A stretch of 64,000 nucleotides of DNA from Moniliella sp. 'wahieum' (GCA_003971905.1 RSEE01000101.1:160970-224969); one strand, 5' to 3'. Shown: positions 32,784 through 44,271, counted from the first letter of the stretch. Made by a program: numbers and translations. Notes: generated by a model from the letters alone, not told the origin.

Positions 32784-34274
32784 TCAGCTAAAGTAGTACA
32801 TCTCGTTCGTCTTCTTGGCCTGGACCTCGAGAATGCCACCGTAAAAGTGCTCGTGGTTGAGTTCCTTGGCTCCCTCCCGCAGCGCAATCATGCCCGCCTC
32901 CACACACACCGCCTTCAGCTGCGCTCCATTGAACTCATCCGTGCTCCGCGCCAGCTCCTCGTAATTCACGTCGGGCCCAACAGCCATCTTGCGCGCATGG
33001 ATGCGCAGAATGTGCGCTCGCGCCTCTTCGTTCGGCAACGGGAACTCGATTTTCCGATCGAGACGTCCAGACCGCAGCAACGCAGGGTCCAGAATGTCAA
33101 TCCGATTCGTCGCTGCAATCACCTTGATTCGCTCGTCCGAACTGAACCCGTCCAATTGGTTCAGCAGCTCCAACATGGTCCGTTGCACCTCCCGGTCGCC
33201 CGACTTGTCCGAGTCAAACCGCTTGGTGCCAATCGCATCAATCTCATCAATAAAGATGATCGCAGGCGACTTTTCCTTGGCCAGCTCAAACGCGTCCCGC
33301 ACCAGCTTGGCCCCATCGCCAATAAACATCTGTACCAGCGAAGGGCCGGCCAACTTGAGGTAGCACGCATTGGTTTGGGCCGCACACGCACGTGCCAACA
33401 GCGTCTTGCCCGTTCCCGGCGGGCCGTACATGAGCGCGCCCTTGGGCGGCTTGATGCCCAGGTTCTTGAACCGTTGCTCCTGCTGCATGGGCAGCACAAT
33501 CGCTTCCACCAGCTCTTCAATCTGCTTGTCCAGACCTCCAATGTCCGTGTACTGCTCCGTCGGGCGCTCGTCCACCTCCATCGCTTTCACGCGCGAGTCA
33601 AATTCGGCGGGCAACTTGTCGAGGATGAGGTACGAGTCCTTGTTGACGCCAATCAGGTCGCCTGGCCTCAACTGTTCCGGCGGGACGAGGCCAATGAGAG
33701 GGAGGAAGATGGTTTGACGAGTCGACGTTTTGATCACGGCGCATTTGCCCTTGCGCTGCGTGTCGAGGTTGGTCTGCGCACCGCCTTCTTGGTCGTCTTC
33801 GTCAACGTCGGGGTCAATGTCGAGGATCTGCAACCAAGCAAAAGGGACACGGTTAGTACGTTGGCACTGCGCCAAAGGCAAGCAGGGGGGGGGGGGCAAA
33901 GAACGTACCTCTACCACATTGCCCACGAGGTAGGGCAGAACCTTGTTCATTTGGATCTTGTCCGTGTTGTCCTTGATCTGCTCCTTCATCACCGTCTGCT
34001 CGTGGACCAAGCGCAGGTGGTCTGAGCGCAGCATCTTGACTTCGTTTTCAAGCATGCGGGTGAACATTTGGATATCGTCGGCGGAGGCCGCCATAATCTC
34101 TTCGGGAATGGCGGCACGGGCCTCGGCCTGCTGCTGGGCGTGCTGGCAGCCTGCTCGTCGGACACGGCGGGCGGGCCATGTCGACGTCGGCGTCGGCGTC
34201 GGCGGGGGCGGCCGCAGCAGCGGGGTGGCGGCTGGCGGGGTCTGCGGGAGCTGCTCGGACGGCGGCTGGGACAT
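32784..34274 (-). CDS. RPT5: 26S proteasome regulatory ATPase RPT5 (PSMC3)
   Basis: One of six AAA ATPases at the base of the 19S particle, unfolding substrates and opening the 20S gate. It has the N-terminal coiled coil ([20 protein letters not shown]), an OB domain ([20 protein letters not shown]), [18 protein letters not shown], Walker [17 protein letters not shown] (about 33405), Walker [17 protein letters not shown] (about 33245), and the SRH with [20 protein letters not shown]. The chain is uninterrupted, unlike its neighbours. The start is taken at 34274 (MSQPPSEQ); a Met 21 codons upstream (34337) is in frame. The last residues are MYYFS, so the gate-opening HbYX motif would read Y-F-S rather than the usual (F/Y)-Y-A. 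Divergent with the ABC transporter. In-frame intron at 33828-33908. Confidence 0.97.
   Translation of the reverse strand: MSQPPSEQLPQTPPAATPLLRPPPPTPTPTSTWPARRVRRAGCQHAQQQAEARAAIPEEIMAASADDIQMFTRMLENEVKMLRSDHLRLVHEQTVMKEQIKDNTDKIQMNKVLPYLVGNVVEVRSLPPPPCLPLAQCQRTNRVPFAWLQILDIDPDVDEDDQEGGAQTNLDTQRKGKCAVIKTSTRQTIFLPLIGLVPPEQLRPGDLIGVNKDSYLILDKLPAEFDSRVKAMEVDERPTEQYTDIGGLDKQIEELVEAIVLPMQQEQRFKNLGIKPPKGALMYGPPGTGKTLLARACAAQTNACYLKLAGPSLVQMFIGDGAKLVRDAFELAKEKSPAIIFIDEIDAIGTKRFDSDKSGDREVQRTMLELLNQLDGFSSDERIKVIAATNRIDILDPALLRSGRLDRKIEFPLPNEEARAHILRIHARKMAVGPDVNYEELARSTDEFNGAQLKAVCVEAGMIALREGAKELNHEHFYGGILEVQAKKTNEMYYFS
33828..33908 (-). other. In-frame intron in RPT5 with TACTAAC branch site
   Basis: Donor GTACGT after NVVEV, a perfect TACTAAC about 25 bases before the TTGCAG acceptor, and a T/C-rich tract. 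It is 81 bases long and has no stop, so retention would insert 27 residues between NVVEV and [10 protein letters not shown]. Homologues lack this insert. Confidence 0.92.
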
Positions 34275-34643
34275 GGTGGAGATGGGGGTGGGGATGGGGT
34301 GGGGGCACAAGCGGACGAATGCGCAAGGAGAAGCCAACGCGTCGTCAGCCTGTGGCCGCCGCCGGAGGCTGGCCGGGGGCGGAATGGGGCGGGGGCGGAA
34401 CGGGTGGGCGGGTGGGAGTTCAAGTTGAACGTTCAGAATTCAGAGTGAAGGTTGCACGTGGCACGTGGAACGTGCGATGGCAATTTGAAACGGAAGCGGG
34501 CCGATCGATAAGCCAGGCGCACGTGACATGCGGTGGCTGATCGTGATTTCGATTGGGCTGCCTCGATTGCGGATCGCCCATCAGTAATAGTAAGTAGCAA
34601 CCCACAGACCGCCTGCTCGCGTCCCCCCACCCGCGCCTCGGCC
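34275..34643. promoter_or_regulatory. Divergent promoter RPT5 / ABC transporter
   Basis: GGCGGAATG at 34378-34386 matches the half-site in three other promoters here, with a second GGCGGAA at 34395. CACGTG occurs at 34455-34460, 34462-34467 and 34520-34525. CCAAT appears in reverse near 34550. Confidence 0.45.
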
Positions 34644-37600
34644 ATGCTGCGCTCGCTTGCCGGCACACTCGCCGCCGCCGCCGCCGCCGTCTCCCTCGCC
34701 CTCGCCTTCGCCGCGCCCCCGCCATCGCCACCGCCACCGCCAGCCCCCTCTCCGCCCGCGCCTACGAGCTCGCCCCTGCCCTCCTCGCCCCGCGCCCGCC
34801 CGGCTGCCCCCAGTGCCCCGAGCCCACGTGCTTCAACTGCCTCCTGCCCGCCTTCAGCTGTGCCCAGTTTGGCGAGTGCAGCGCATTCGACGGCGCCTGC
34901 TCCTGCCCCACGGGCTTTGGCGGCGTAGACTGCCTCTCGCCGCTGTGCGGCAGCCCCGCCCGCGGCCTCCAGCGCTTCCCTCGCCCCGACGACCAGGCCC
35001 AGTGCGACTGCGACGACGACTGGGAGGGCCTCAACTGCAACCTGTGCGCGCAGATAATGCCTGTGCCAACATCCGTCTTGGCGGCGACCGGCTGGGCGAG
35101 GGCGAGAACGGGACGTGCTATACCGGCGGCCAGACCATCCGCCGCTCCTTCCAACAGTGCAACGTCAGCAACAAGAAGATCACCGAATTGCTCCCCGGCC
35201 GCCCGCCTCAAGTTACCTTTTCGTGCGACAAGGCCGATGAACAGTGCAACTTTCAGGTACGTCTCTCTGCTCCTCGTCTGTTTTAGCAACTACCCTTCCC
35301 CTTTGGATTCCCGACTGACCCATCCCCATCTGCGTCCCGATCTTGTCTCCCTCTGCCTAGTTCTGGATTGGCGGGAAAGAGTCCTTCTATTGCGGTCTGG
35401 ATCAGTGCCAGGAACACACCAACCCCGCCACCAACCTGACCGAGTATGAGTGCAAGACGGCCGAGTGCTCTTGCATTCCGGACCGGATGCTGTGTGGGGA
35501 GAATGGTTCGGTAGACATTGGCGAGTTCCTCACTGAGGAGATCAAGGGACCGGCCAAGATGGCCTGCTCAACTGCGACCAACCCGGCTACCGGCTTGCCC
35601 GAGCGCAACTGCCGCTTCCTCGAACCTGCCATGAACCAGCTCATCTCGTCCATTTTTGGCGACCCGGCCATCTTTCTCACTTGCGAATCCGGTGAGTGCG
35701 TGCACTACTCTGAGGTCCCCGGCTTCCAGGCCCCCGCCCCACCCAAGCGGAGTACCTTTTGGCTCATTTTCTCGGCCGGCGGCGCGATCCTGTTTGTTGC
35801 GTTCATCTCGGCCATTGTCTACTTCCTTGGAAGCGCAGATAAGTTTGATGCGGCCACTCCGGCTGGTGTACGGTTGCCCGCCGAGGAAAGTGCACGCCTG
35901 ATGGCTGAACATGTCCCGACCACGATTCAATTTCACAATATGGGCTACGACCTCGGCTCTCGCACCATCCTGGACGGCGTTCTGGCACGGTACGACCCGG
36001 CGAACTGTTGGCCATCATTGGCCAGTCTGGCTCGGGGAAGAGCACTGTGCTTGACCTTCTGGCACGACGGAACAAGCGTGGGTACCCACGCGGGCAAGTG
36101 CTTGTCAATGGCCGCAAAGTGTCCGACCACGAATTCAAGCATGTCACGGGGTATGTGGACCAAGAGGAAACGCTCATGCCCACGTTGACCGTGTATGAGA
36201 CGGTTTTGTACTCGGCCATCCTTCGTCTGCCAAGGGACATGAGTCTCGACGCCAAAAAGTTCCGCACCCTCGAGACGCTCGAAGAGCTGGGCATCCTCGG
36301 GATCAAGGATTCCTTCATTGGTCACCCGGGTGCCCGAGGTATCTCGGGTGGGGAAAAGCGACGGGTCAGCATTGCTTGCGAATTGGTCACCTCGCCCAGC
36401 GTGTTGATGCTGGACGAGCCAACGTCGGGATTGGACGGGTACAATGCGCTTCGGTGATCGAGTCGTTATCGTCGCTCGCCAAGACGTACAAGCGCACCGT
36501 GATCTTCACCATCATCACCTCGATCCAACATTATCAACTTGTTTGACCAGCTCCTGTTGCTTGCCGCCGGTCGGACCGTGTACTCGGGCCCGTTCAACCA
36601 AGTCGTTGACTACTTTGCTTCGCTCGGCCACCTCTGTCCCCGCGGGTTCAACGTGGCTGACTACCTGATCGACTTGACTGCCCTGAAAAACTCGGATGCA
36701 AGCCGGTTCGAATCGGTTTCGCCCACCGACGTGACTAGCTCCGACCCGCCCCGCCCAGCCTCGGATTCTGGCGCGGCCAGTCTGCGCACCCTTCCGCCCA
36801 TTGCGGCGGAGGAGGCGCCCTCGCCGTTGCCCAACGCTTCCACGCTCAGCCTCATTTCCACTCGTCGCGCTGGCTGGATGGAGCGGGGTGCGGATCCAAG
36901 CGCCGTTGCCTGAACCTTTGGCGCAGCTGATTGCCAATGGACCGCTTCCGATCTCAACCGTCAGCTGGCCGAAGCGTACGAGCAGACCGAGGCCGCCGCG
37001 GCCGGCGGGGACGTGGAAACCGCCCCTGGATCGAGCTTTTCGTCCAACGAGCGGCTGACGGGGTACAAGAAGGCCTCCCTTTGGACGCAGTTTACCATTC
37101 TGAGTGGACGCGCATTTAAGAACCTGTACCGCAACCCGATGCTGATGCTGGCGCATTACATTATGGCAGGCATGCTCGCTGTGTTTTGCAGTGTGCTGTA
37201 CCACGGCCTGACGCTTGACATTTCCGGCTTTCAGAACCGGCTGGGACTCTTTTTCTTTATTCTGGCCCTGCTGGGCTTCTCTACGCTCACGTCGCTCTCG
37301 CTGTTTGCGAGTGAACGTGCGCTGTACATCAAGGAACGCAGCAACGGGTACTATTCGCCCGTGACGTACTTTACGGCCAAGCTGCTGTTTGACATTCTGC
37401 CGCTGCGTGTCATTCCGCCCTTTATCCTGGGCAGCATTGTGTACCCGGTGGGGCTGATTGCAGAGTGGAGGCGTTCTGGAAGTTTGTGTTTGTGCTGGTA
37501 CTGTTTAGCCTGGCAGCGAGCAGCTTGGTGCTGTTCATCTCGTTGTCAATCAAAGATGCGGCGGTGGCCAACCTGGTGGGCTCCTTGTCGATGCTCTTCT

Positions 37601-37908
37601 CGCTGCTGTTTGCGGGTCTGCTGATCAACCGGGACCGGATCCCACGCGGACTGCAGTGGCTCCAGCACCTGTCCTTCTTCCATGCGGCGTACGAGGCGCT
37701 GATCGTCAACGAGCTGCGCAAGCTGACGCTCAAGGAGCACAAGTACGGGATCGACATTGACGTGCCGGCGGCATCGATCATCTCGAGCTTTGGGTTCGAT
37801 GCGCAGGCGTTCTGGTGGCCCGACGTGGGCACACTGCTGCTGCAGTTTGCCGCGTGGACCGCACTGAGCCTGGTGTGGCTCGTGCTGTTTGTCAAGGAGC
37901 GCAAGTAG
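34644..37908 (+). CDS. ADP1: ADP1-like ABCG half-transporter
   Basis: The order of parts matches yeast Adp1: signal peptide ([20 protein letters not shown]), a Cys-rich lumenal region with EGF-like repeats ([33 protein letters not shown]), [39 protein letters not shown] and [15 protein letters not shown], a first membrane span (about 35765-35835), then the nucleotide-binding domain with Walker [10 protein letters not shown] (about 36030), signature [19 protein letters not shown] (about 36345) and Walker [13 protein letters not shown]. Six membrane segments of ABCG type follow ([35 protein letters not shown]). Substrate is unknown in the family. Frameshifts near 34740, 35050, 36000, 36450, 36510, 36900 and 37460; near 36510 two bases are missing within the H-loop TIHQPRSNI. 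Intron at 35257-35360. Confidence 0.93.
35257..35360 (+). other. Intron in ABC transporter gene
   Basis: Donor GTACGT after EQCNFQ and acceptor CTGCCTAG before [11 protein letters not shown]. The join matches Adp1. Length 104 bases. Confidence 0.9.
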
Positions 37909-38261
37909 GCCTGGCGGCAATATTGTGGCGATCACCTTTCAAATTTTACTCAGACGCAGTACAGAGTGCTCATGGGGGTGTCGATGGGGGGCGTAGATGT
38001 TGAGTCGCAGCGGTCAAGCCAGTGGGTGACGCGTGACGTGCCCGTAGCCTCTGCGAGCAGTCAGTGGGCGACCAGTGATGCCCACCCAAGCAATGCAACC
38101 CACCAGCATCCCCCATCCGCACCTCCTGCCCACGCCCCAGCAACTGCCTCTTGCAGCAACACCACACCCGCCACCACCACACCACCACCACCACCACCGC
38201 CCCATCCCCACCGTCCCCACCCCCATCCCAACCCCAGCCCACCACCTTCCCCCCCGCGGTG
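37909..38261. promoter_or_regulatory. Kinesin promoter region with TGACGCGTGACG
   Basis: TGACGCGTGACGTG lies at 38027-38040. It contains ACGCGT, the core of MBF (MCB) sites that drive G1/S genes in yeasts; a role here is inference. A CAC-rich tract (38155-38205) precedes the start codon. Confidence 0.45.
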
Positions 38262-41200
38262 ATGGCCGTCCGAGCCTCGGCCAAGTCCCCCTCGGGCAAG
38301 AAGGCCAAGCGCGGCACCATTGCCTCCGCCCCGGCCCCGCCCCGACCCCTGCCTCTGCCTCTGCCCTGCCCCTGCCCCTGCCTCTGTCCCCACCCCCACC
38401 TCCACCTCCACCTCCACCGACGCCGCCCAGAACGTTGTCGTCTGCGTCCGCGTGCGCCCGGCACCGACCCCCACCCCGTCTGCTGGCACCTCGACCAGTC
38501 TACCAACCTCATCCGCGCCACCGACGCCCACCCCGCCATCTCCCGCCGCGGCGCCTCGTCCAACGATGCCGACGACGGCACCCTCCAGGCCAACCCTGAG
38601 CTTTATACCTTCCGCTTCGACACGCTCTGCACCCCCGACATGACCAGCCAGGACCTGTACGCTACCAACATCGCTCCCATTGTGCGCGCCGCCGCCGACG
38701 GGTTCAACGCCACCGTCTTTGCCTATGGCCAAACTGGCAGCGGAAAGACACACACCATGTCTGGCTCCCCCGACGAGATGGGCGTCATTCCGCGCGCCGT
38801 CGAGGAATCTTTGACCAGATCGAAAGCGTACGTCTCCCCCGTTTCTTTCTCCTTGGTGCGAAGTATTGACACGACGCAGGACACGAGAGGGAATATCTGT
38901 TGCGCGTCTCGTACCTCGAAATCTACAATGAGACCTTGAAGGATCTGTTAGCGGCTTGCCTAGCAAGGAACCTGCTGCGCCCGTCGCCCCTCCCGCTGCC
39001 GCACGCAAAAGCGTGGCCCCGCGTCCGTCGTCTCCCACCAAGGGGGGATACACCCCTTCCCCTTCGTCCAACGCCATTCGCATCATTGAAGACCAGGCCA
39101 AAGGCCGCATTGTCCTCACCGGCATCCGTGAGGAGATCGTTACTTCCCCTAGTGATGTACTTCGTCTGCTGGAAGACGGTCAGCGGATGCGTCACGTAGG
39201 CGCGACCGACTGGAACGAACGGTCGTCTCGCTCCCATTGTGTGTTCCAAATTACCATCGAGTCCCGTGGCCGCACCTCGGAGGACACCGACCTGTCTTCT
39301 CAAGCCACTGCAGCCGAAACTCGCATCTCCCAGCTCAATCTGATTGATTTGGCCGGCAGCGAGCGGGCGGCGAGCGAAAGACACGGAGGAAAGAAGGTGC
39401 TTTTGTACGTTGCCTTCCCCCCCCCCTCCCCATACCCTCTCCCCCATGTTTCGTTTCCCCCCCCCCCTGCTGACACCAAGAGATGCAGATCAACAAATCT
39501 CTTTTGACATTGGGCACTGTCATTTCCAAGCTCGGTGAAGCCGAAGACAATTCGGACGTGCACATTCCCTACCGCGACTCAAAGTTGACCCGGTTGCTCC
39601 AAACCAGCTTGAGCGGCAACGCCCGCGTCGCTGTCATCTGCACCGTCTCACCCGACGAACGACACGCGACCGAGTCCCTGTCGACGCTCAAGTTTGGCCG
39701 GCGCTGCAGCCTGGTGCGCACATCGGCCCAAAGGCGGCGTCGTCATGGACGACCGTGCGCTCATGCTCAAGTACCGTGCTGAGCTGGCCACCTTACGTTC
39801 CCAACTAGCCCAGGGCGAAGGATCTCACGCCCCGCTTACCGCCACCTCAGCCGACGCCGACCCAGAAATGGCCACAATGCAAGCCAAACGGGACGAACTG
39901 CGTTCCCAAATCACCCACCTCACCACCCTCTTTCTTACCCAATCGGTCGCTGCTGAACGTGCCTTGCCCCCCGCCAGTCCCGTTCGGGTCCGACGGGGTC
40001 GCCTCACCGATTTCCCGCCCGCCGCGAGAGACAAGCTTCGTCCCACGCACCAAGCGGACGTATTGCCTCGGAGCGCGAACTGGCCAAGTTGCGTCGCGCG
40101 TTGGACGCAGCGACGGCCCAAGTAGACCAGGCTGAGGCGGCGAAAGCAAGTGCGAAAGCGGCTGAAGCAGCTACGCTCCAACGGCTCCTGGACGCCGAAC
40201 AACGCGACCCACGCACAGGAGCAACTGCGCCAAGCCCAGGAACAAGCTGCCAGCCCCAAGGACGAGGCTGAGAGAGACTCTTGGCAGAGGCTAAGGAGCA
40301 AGCGGCTGCATCCCTTTTGCAAGCGCAGCAAGATGCGCGCACGGCGTTGGACCTCGCGCAGCAGCAGGCCGATGAAGCCCAGGCCCAGGCTAGACAAGAA
40401 GGGGAGGAGGAACGCGTGCGGCAAGCCAAGCTCGAGGCGCGGAGGAAACAGGAGGTGTGTTGCGCGCTACCCAACAGGCCCAGGAGCGCATCGACGCGGT
40501 GGACCAAACTTCGAGTGCTGCCGTGCTGGCTCGGCAAGAGGCCGATAAGGCTCGGACCAGGCCAAAGAAGAGGCCCAAACCTCGCTCCAGCTCGCTCGAG
40601 ACGAAGCGGAACGGCGCTGGCAGCGGCGAAACAAGATGCGCAACAAGCCTTGTGCCTTGCCCAGGAGGAGGCACAGCAGAAGCTCGAACAATGTCAGAAG
40701 GACGCGGCGACAACCTGGAGCAACGCCCAGGCCGAGGCAGACAAGGCTCTGGCGCCACGCCAGGAGGAACTGGTCGCGGTCCAGGCCAAGCTGGCCGATT
40801 GCATGCAGGAGGCCACTGCCGCAGCGGCGCGCGAGCAAGAGGCCAAAAAGGAACTGGCTTCGCTTACTGAGGAAGCTGCTACGCTGCATTCCGACGCGCA
40901 AGCCCTCCGTGCCGAATTGGCCCAGGCCCAGGACAAGCTCCTCCAAGCCGAAAGCGCGGTGGCCCAAGCGCAGAAAGAGACGCAAGACCTGCGGCGTGAG
41001 CAGGAGCGTGTCGGAACGGAGCAGGAGGCAACAGAGGAGCGCACTCTCGCTCTGACCACCCAGCTGGAAGAAGCTAATGCTGCTCTCCAGGCGGCGCAGG
41101 AGGAAGCCGAGGAGGCTCGGAACGATGCGTCGCGTCTCACCGAGTTGGCCATGAGCGCCCACGAGGCGCTCAAGGCCGAACGGCAGAGCAACGAGGAAGC

Positions 41201-42575
41201 CAACCAATTTGCCGCCAAGGAACAGGAACGGATCCTCAACTTGGCGCTGCAGGCGCGCGAGGAGGCGGACAAGCAGAAAGACCAGGCTCTTGCTGGGCTC
41301 GAGGCGGTGCGCGCCGAGGCGCAGCAAGCGCAGCATGCGCAGGCTCTCGCTGAGCAGGCTCTCTCCCAAGCCCTCGACGAACACACCAAGACCCAGCACC
41401 AACTTGCCGAGACGAAGAAAATGCAAGAAGAAATGCAGCGCTTGGTCAACTCGGTCGTGATGGAACTGAACCAATTGCGTCCTCAGGCCTACTGCCGCCG
41501 AGAGGGAGGCGACCGAAGCCCAGGCGGGCCGTTTGACGGAGGCCTTGGCCCAGTTGGAGCAGGACCGCCTGGAGCGGCAACAGCTCCAGGACCGCCTTGC
41601 CCAGAGCCAGAAGGATCAGATCGAAGGTGCCGCCGAGCTGGATCGGGCGCGTGGCGAGGCGGATCAGCTTTTGGCCCAAGTGGCTTCTCTCCAAAGCCAG
41701 CTTGCGCAGCTGGAGCAAGACAAGGGCCAAGGCACCCCAGCGGCAGCGGAGCAGCAGCTCACCCTGGCACTGCAAGCGAGCAAGGACGAGTGCGCTACAC
41801 TTGCTGCCCGTGTCAAGGAGCTGGAGCGACTTCTTTCTCTCCGCCGACAAGAGCCGGCGCCCGAGATGACGATCGCATTGAGCGATGCGCACATCCAAGT
41901 GGACAGCTTGACATGCACCGTGTCGGAGCAACAGGTGGTCATCTCCCAGCTCGAAGGGGCGGTGGAGAGGTGGAAGGGCAAGCTCAAGACCCAGCACGAT
42001 CTCATCCTCCGCCTCCTCTCAGCCTCGGCGGGGGGCGAAGCAGCCACGCTGGATGCGATTAGACAGGTGCTTGAGCCCACACCCTCAATGGACAGTGTGG
42101 CGCTTCCTTCCGTGCCCCAGACACCTACCAAGTCCGCTCGGACCGACAGCGGGGTCAAAGTGCCTTCGATCGAGACCCCTTCCCGGTCTGTGTCTACGAC
42201 GCCTGCACCTACCTCGTCGCGGCGGCCAGTGCACTGGCTCTACACCCAGCCCGAACCGCTTCCGCTGCACCCCAACAGCGAGGCCGGCAAGAAGATCCGG
42301 CCACGCAAGACGATTGAGCAAGACTTGGCTCGGCTGCGCTCCAGTCCGCATGTGGGCGGGAAGAGGGAAGTCTTTGTGCGGGAACGACACCAAATACTAA
42401 GCCGAGCGTCTCGCCGCCTGCCTCGTCGCAACGTGCTAACACTAGCTTCTCCCTCCCGCGCAGCGTATCGCCGACCAGCGCACGCGCAAGTACCACCAAG
42501 ACCCCGTCGCGCCTGCCGGGCTTTTCGACGGAAAACTCCCCGTCACCCTCGCCGCTTGCCGGGCGGCGTCGCTAA
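38262..42575 (+). CDS. Kinesin-7 motor (CENP-E/Kip2 type)
   Basis: Plus-end microtubule motor. The motor domain starts NVVVCVRVRPAP (about 38432) and holds Walker A GQTGSGKTHTMSG (about 38730), LRVSYLEIYNETLKDLL, NERSSRSHCVFQITIESR (switch I, about 39215), LIDLAGSERAAS (switch II), RKEGAF joined to INKSLLTLGTVISKLG, and HIPYRDSKLTRLLQTSLSG ending LSTLKFGRR. These motifs fit kinesin-7. A Ser/Pro insert (KSVAPRPSSPTKGG) lies between the neck of EIYNE and the next strand. The tail, 39750-42060, is a very long Ala/Gln/Glu-rich coiled coil, then Thr/Pro-rich sequence (TPTKSARTDSG, HWLYTQPEPLPLHP). With frames joined, the end reads STENSPSPSPLAGRRR with a stop at 42573-42575. At least eight frameshifts. 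Introns at 38828-38879 and 39405-39488. Confidence 0.9.
38828..38879 (+). other. First intron of kinesin gene
   Basis: Donor GTACGT after FDQIES and acceptor CGACGCAG. Length 52 bases. Confidence 0.8.
39405..39488 (+). other. Second intron of kinesin gene
   Basis: Donor GTACGT after RKEGAF, acceptor GATGCAG before INKSLLTLG, with a pyrimidine tract and CTGAC branch-like site. It rebuilds the invariant kinesin sequence. Length 84 bases. Confidence 0.9.
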
Positions 42576-43386
42576 GCGCAAGGTCTCAGCTGAGCGCGAA
42601 GTGTTAGCCACTCCCGCCCTGCTCGTCCGCGCGGCTCCGGTACCCCTAACCCCTCGAAAAGGCCCTATCGCCCCCACCCACTTTTTGCTTCGACGTTACG
42701 ACCTCCACTATTTCACTCTGATCGCTTTTTGTTTATCCGATTTTTTGCTGCTCTTGTGTGCATTTCCAATGGCCATCCATCCATTCATCCCCATCTGCCC
42801 ATCTGTCCATCTGTCCATCGGTCCATCCACCTGCTGTGTGTACTACATCCATTCCATAGTCTTTGCGCTCTGATTCTCGACGTGCCACGGTTGATGAATC
42901 ATGAAGGTTGAAGCAGGCCCAGTAGAAGGATGGATGGTCACCAACCATCAGAAGAAAGGATGGGTCGGAAGCGCCACAAGCCACGCACCCAGTAAGGCAG
43001 GCGATGTGCAAGACGGTAGCCAAGCCAAACGCAGTGACGCGTGACGCCCAAGGAGGAGGCAGCGTGCCGGGCACGTGACACATCCATGGGCCTGATGGAT
43101 GATCGTGAGCGATGATCGATCTGGTAATGCGGATGACCGGTGACCGGCGACCGGTGAGTCGCGTCTGGTTGCACCGAAGACGGGGAGGCTGGCAGCGCGG
43201 GGGCAGCGCGTCGGGCGCAGTCACGTGTGGGAGGGGGTATGGGCAGCACGGGGCGAGTGTGGGGGGCGGGCGTGCTGTGCTGGGCGTGGCACGCGCCCTG
43301 GGGGAGCAACAAGCCGTCGCACGTATGTGAGCGCGTGAGCCCCCCCACCACCACCACTTCTCGGCCACACGCTCCCCGCACCCGCC
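42576..43386. promoter_or_regulatory. Spacer and promoter of PWWP gene with TGACGCGTGACGCCC
   Basis: A CATC/TGTC simple repeat runs at 42772-42831. TGACGCGTGACGCCC at 43035-43049 is identical to 21832-21846. CACGTG occurs at 43072-43077 and 43222-43227. No gene was seen. Confidence 0.45.
42772..42831 (+). repeat. CCATC/TGTCCATC simple repeat
   Basis: Imperfect tetra- to octanucleotide tandem repeat downstream of the kinesin stop. Confidence 0.75.
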
Positions 43387-44271
43387 ATGCCGCCCAAGAG
43401 CAAGAGGCCGCGCGTGTCGCCGGCCCCGCCCCGGAGCTCAACGACCTCGTGCTCGCCCGCATGCCTGGGTACAGCCGCTGGCCCGCGCTCGTCACCAACT
43501 CGGCCCACGCGCCCCCCACATCCGCGCCGCGCTCGGCCACGCCAACCACGCGTACACCGTCCGCTTCATCCCGACAACGAGTACGGCTTGGTTGCCAAGA
43601 CCCAGGTCTGGCCCTTGGACCGCGCCCAGATCCAGGCCTTCCTCGCTGCCCCGCCCAAGAAGCCCCCGGCGCGTCTGCTGCTCGCGTACCAGCGCGCGCT
43701 CCAGTTCCTCGACGGCACCTTTGACCTCGACGCGCCCGTGCAGAGTGAAACGGAGAGCGACGAGGAGGAGGAGGAAGAGGAGGAGGACGATGAAAAGGAG
43801 CAAGAGGACGAGGAAGTGGAAGCGGAAACAACAGTGGCCCTCGACAAAAACTCTGTCAACGCACCAGCTACCTCCAGGGCCGGTAAGAAACGTAAGGCTT
43901 CCTCCCTCTCTGCTGCGCCCGACCTTTCCGTATCACGCGACCCCTCGTCCTCCAGTGAGCACCCGGTGACCCCGGCCAAGGCGTGGCGCTTCAAGCTGCA
44001 ACGGTCCTTCCTCGGTCCGGAATCCACCCCTGCGACAGAGGAAACGATGCAGCTGATCGATGCGGTGCTCAGTCAGATGGAGGATCTGATTGCGGATGTG
44101 CCCGCGGACCAATTGACCAGCAGCAAGATCATCAAAGTCCTCAAGAAAGTTCGCTCCCGTATGGCAGCTAACCGGTCGGAACTGCGTCCCTTTGAGGCGC
44201 GGTACCACTTCTTCCCCCGGATCGAATACATCCTCCGCGCTTGGATACCTCTTGTGTCGAGCCAAGAGTAA
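43387..44271 (+). CDS. PWWP-domain chromatin protein
   Basis: ATG at 43387 opens MPPKSKRPRVSP, a basic start. A PWWP domain is split over two frames: NDLVLARMPGYSRWPALV (about 43440-43495) and, after missing bases, YTVRFIPDNEYGLVAKTQVWPL (about 43550-43615). PWWP domains bind methylated histone tails and DNA. A Glu/Asp-rich linker and a KKRKASS nuclear-localisation-like run follow. The C-terminal helical domain (AKAWRFKLQRSFLGP, MQLIDAVLSQMEDLIAD, SSKIIKVLKKVRSRM, about 43970-44240) resembles the TFIIS-N/LEDGF-type bundle that docks transcription factors. Together this recalls HDGF/LEDGF-like proteins and fission-yeast Pdp proteins. Stop at 44271. Convergent with SPT5. Confidence 0.75.
   Translation: MPPKSKRPRVSPAPPRSSTTSCSPACLGTAAGPRSSPTRPTRPPHPRRARPRQPRVHRPLHPDNEYGLVAKTQVWPLDRAQIQAFLAAPPKKPPARLLLAYQRALQFLDGTFDLDAPVQSETESDEEEEEEEEDDEKEQEDEEVEAETTVALDKNSVNAPATSRAGKKRKASSLSAAPDLSVSRDPSSSSEHPVTPAKAWRFKLQRSFLGPESTPATEETMQLIDAVLSQMEDLIADVPADQLTSSKIIKVLKKVRSRMAANRSELRPFEARYHFFPRIEYILRAWIPLVSSQE

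Noticed and set aside
36500-36530. Programmed frameshifting in the ABC transporter
   Set aside because: Two separate bases are missing within ten positions of an invariant H-loop; no slippery site explains both.
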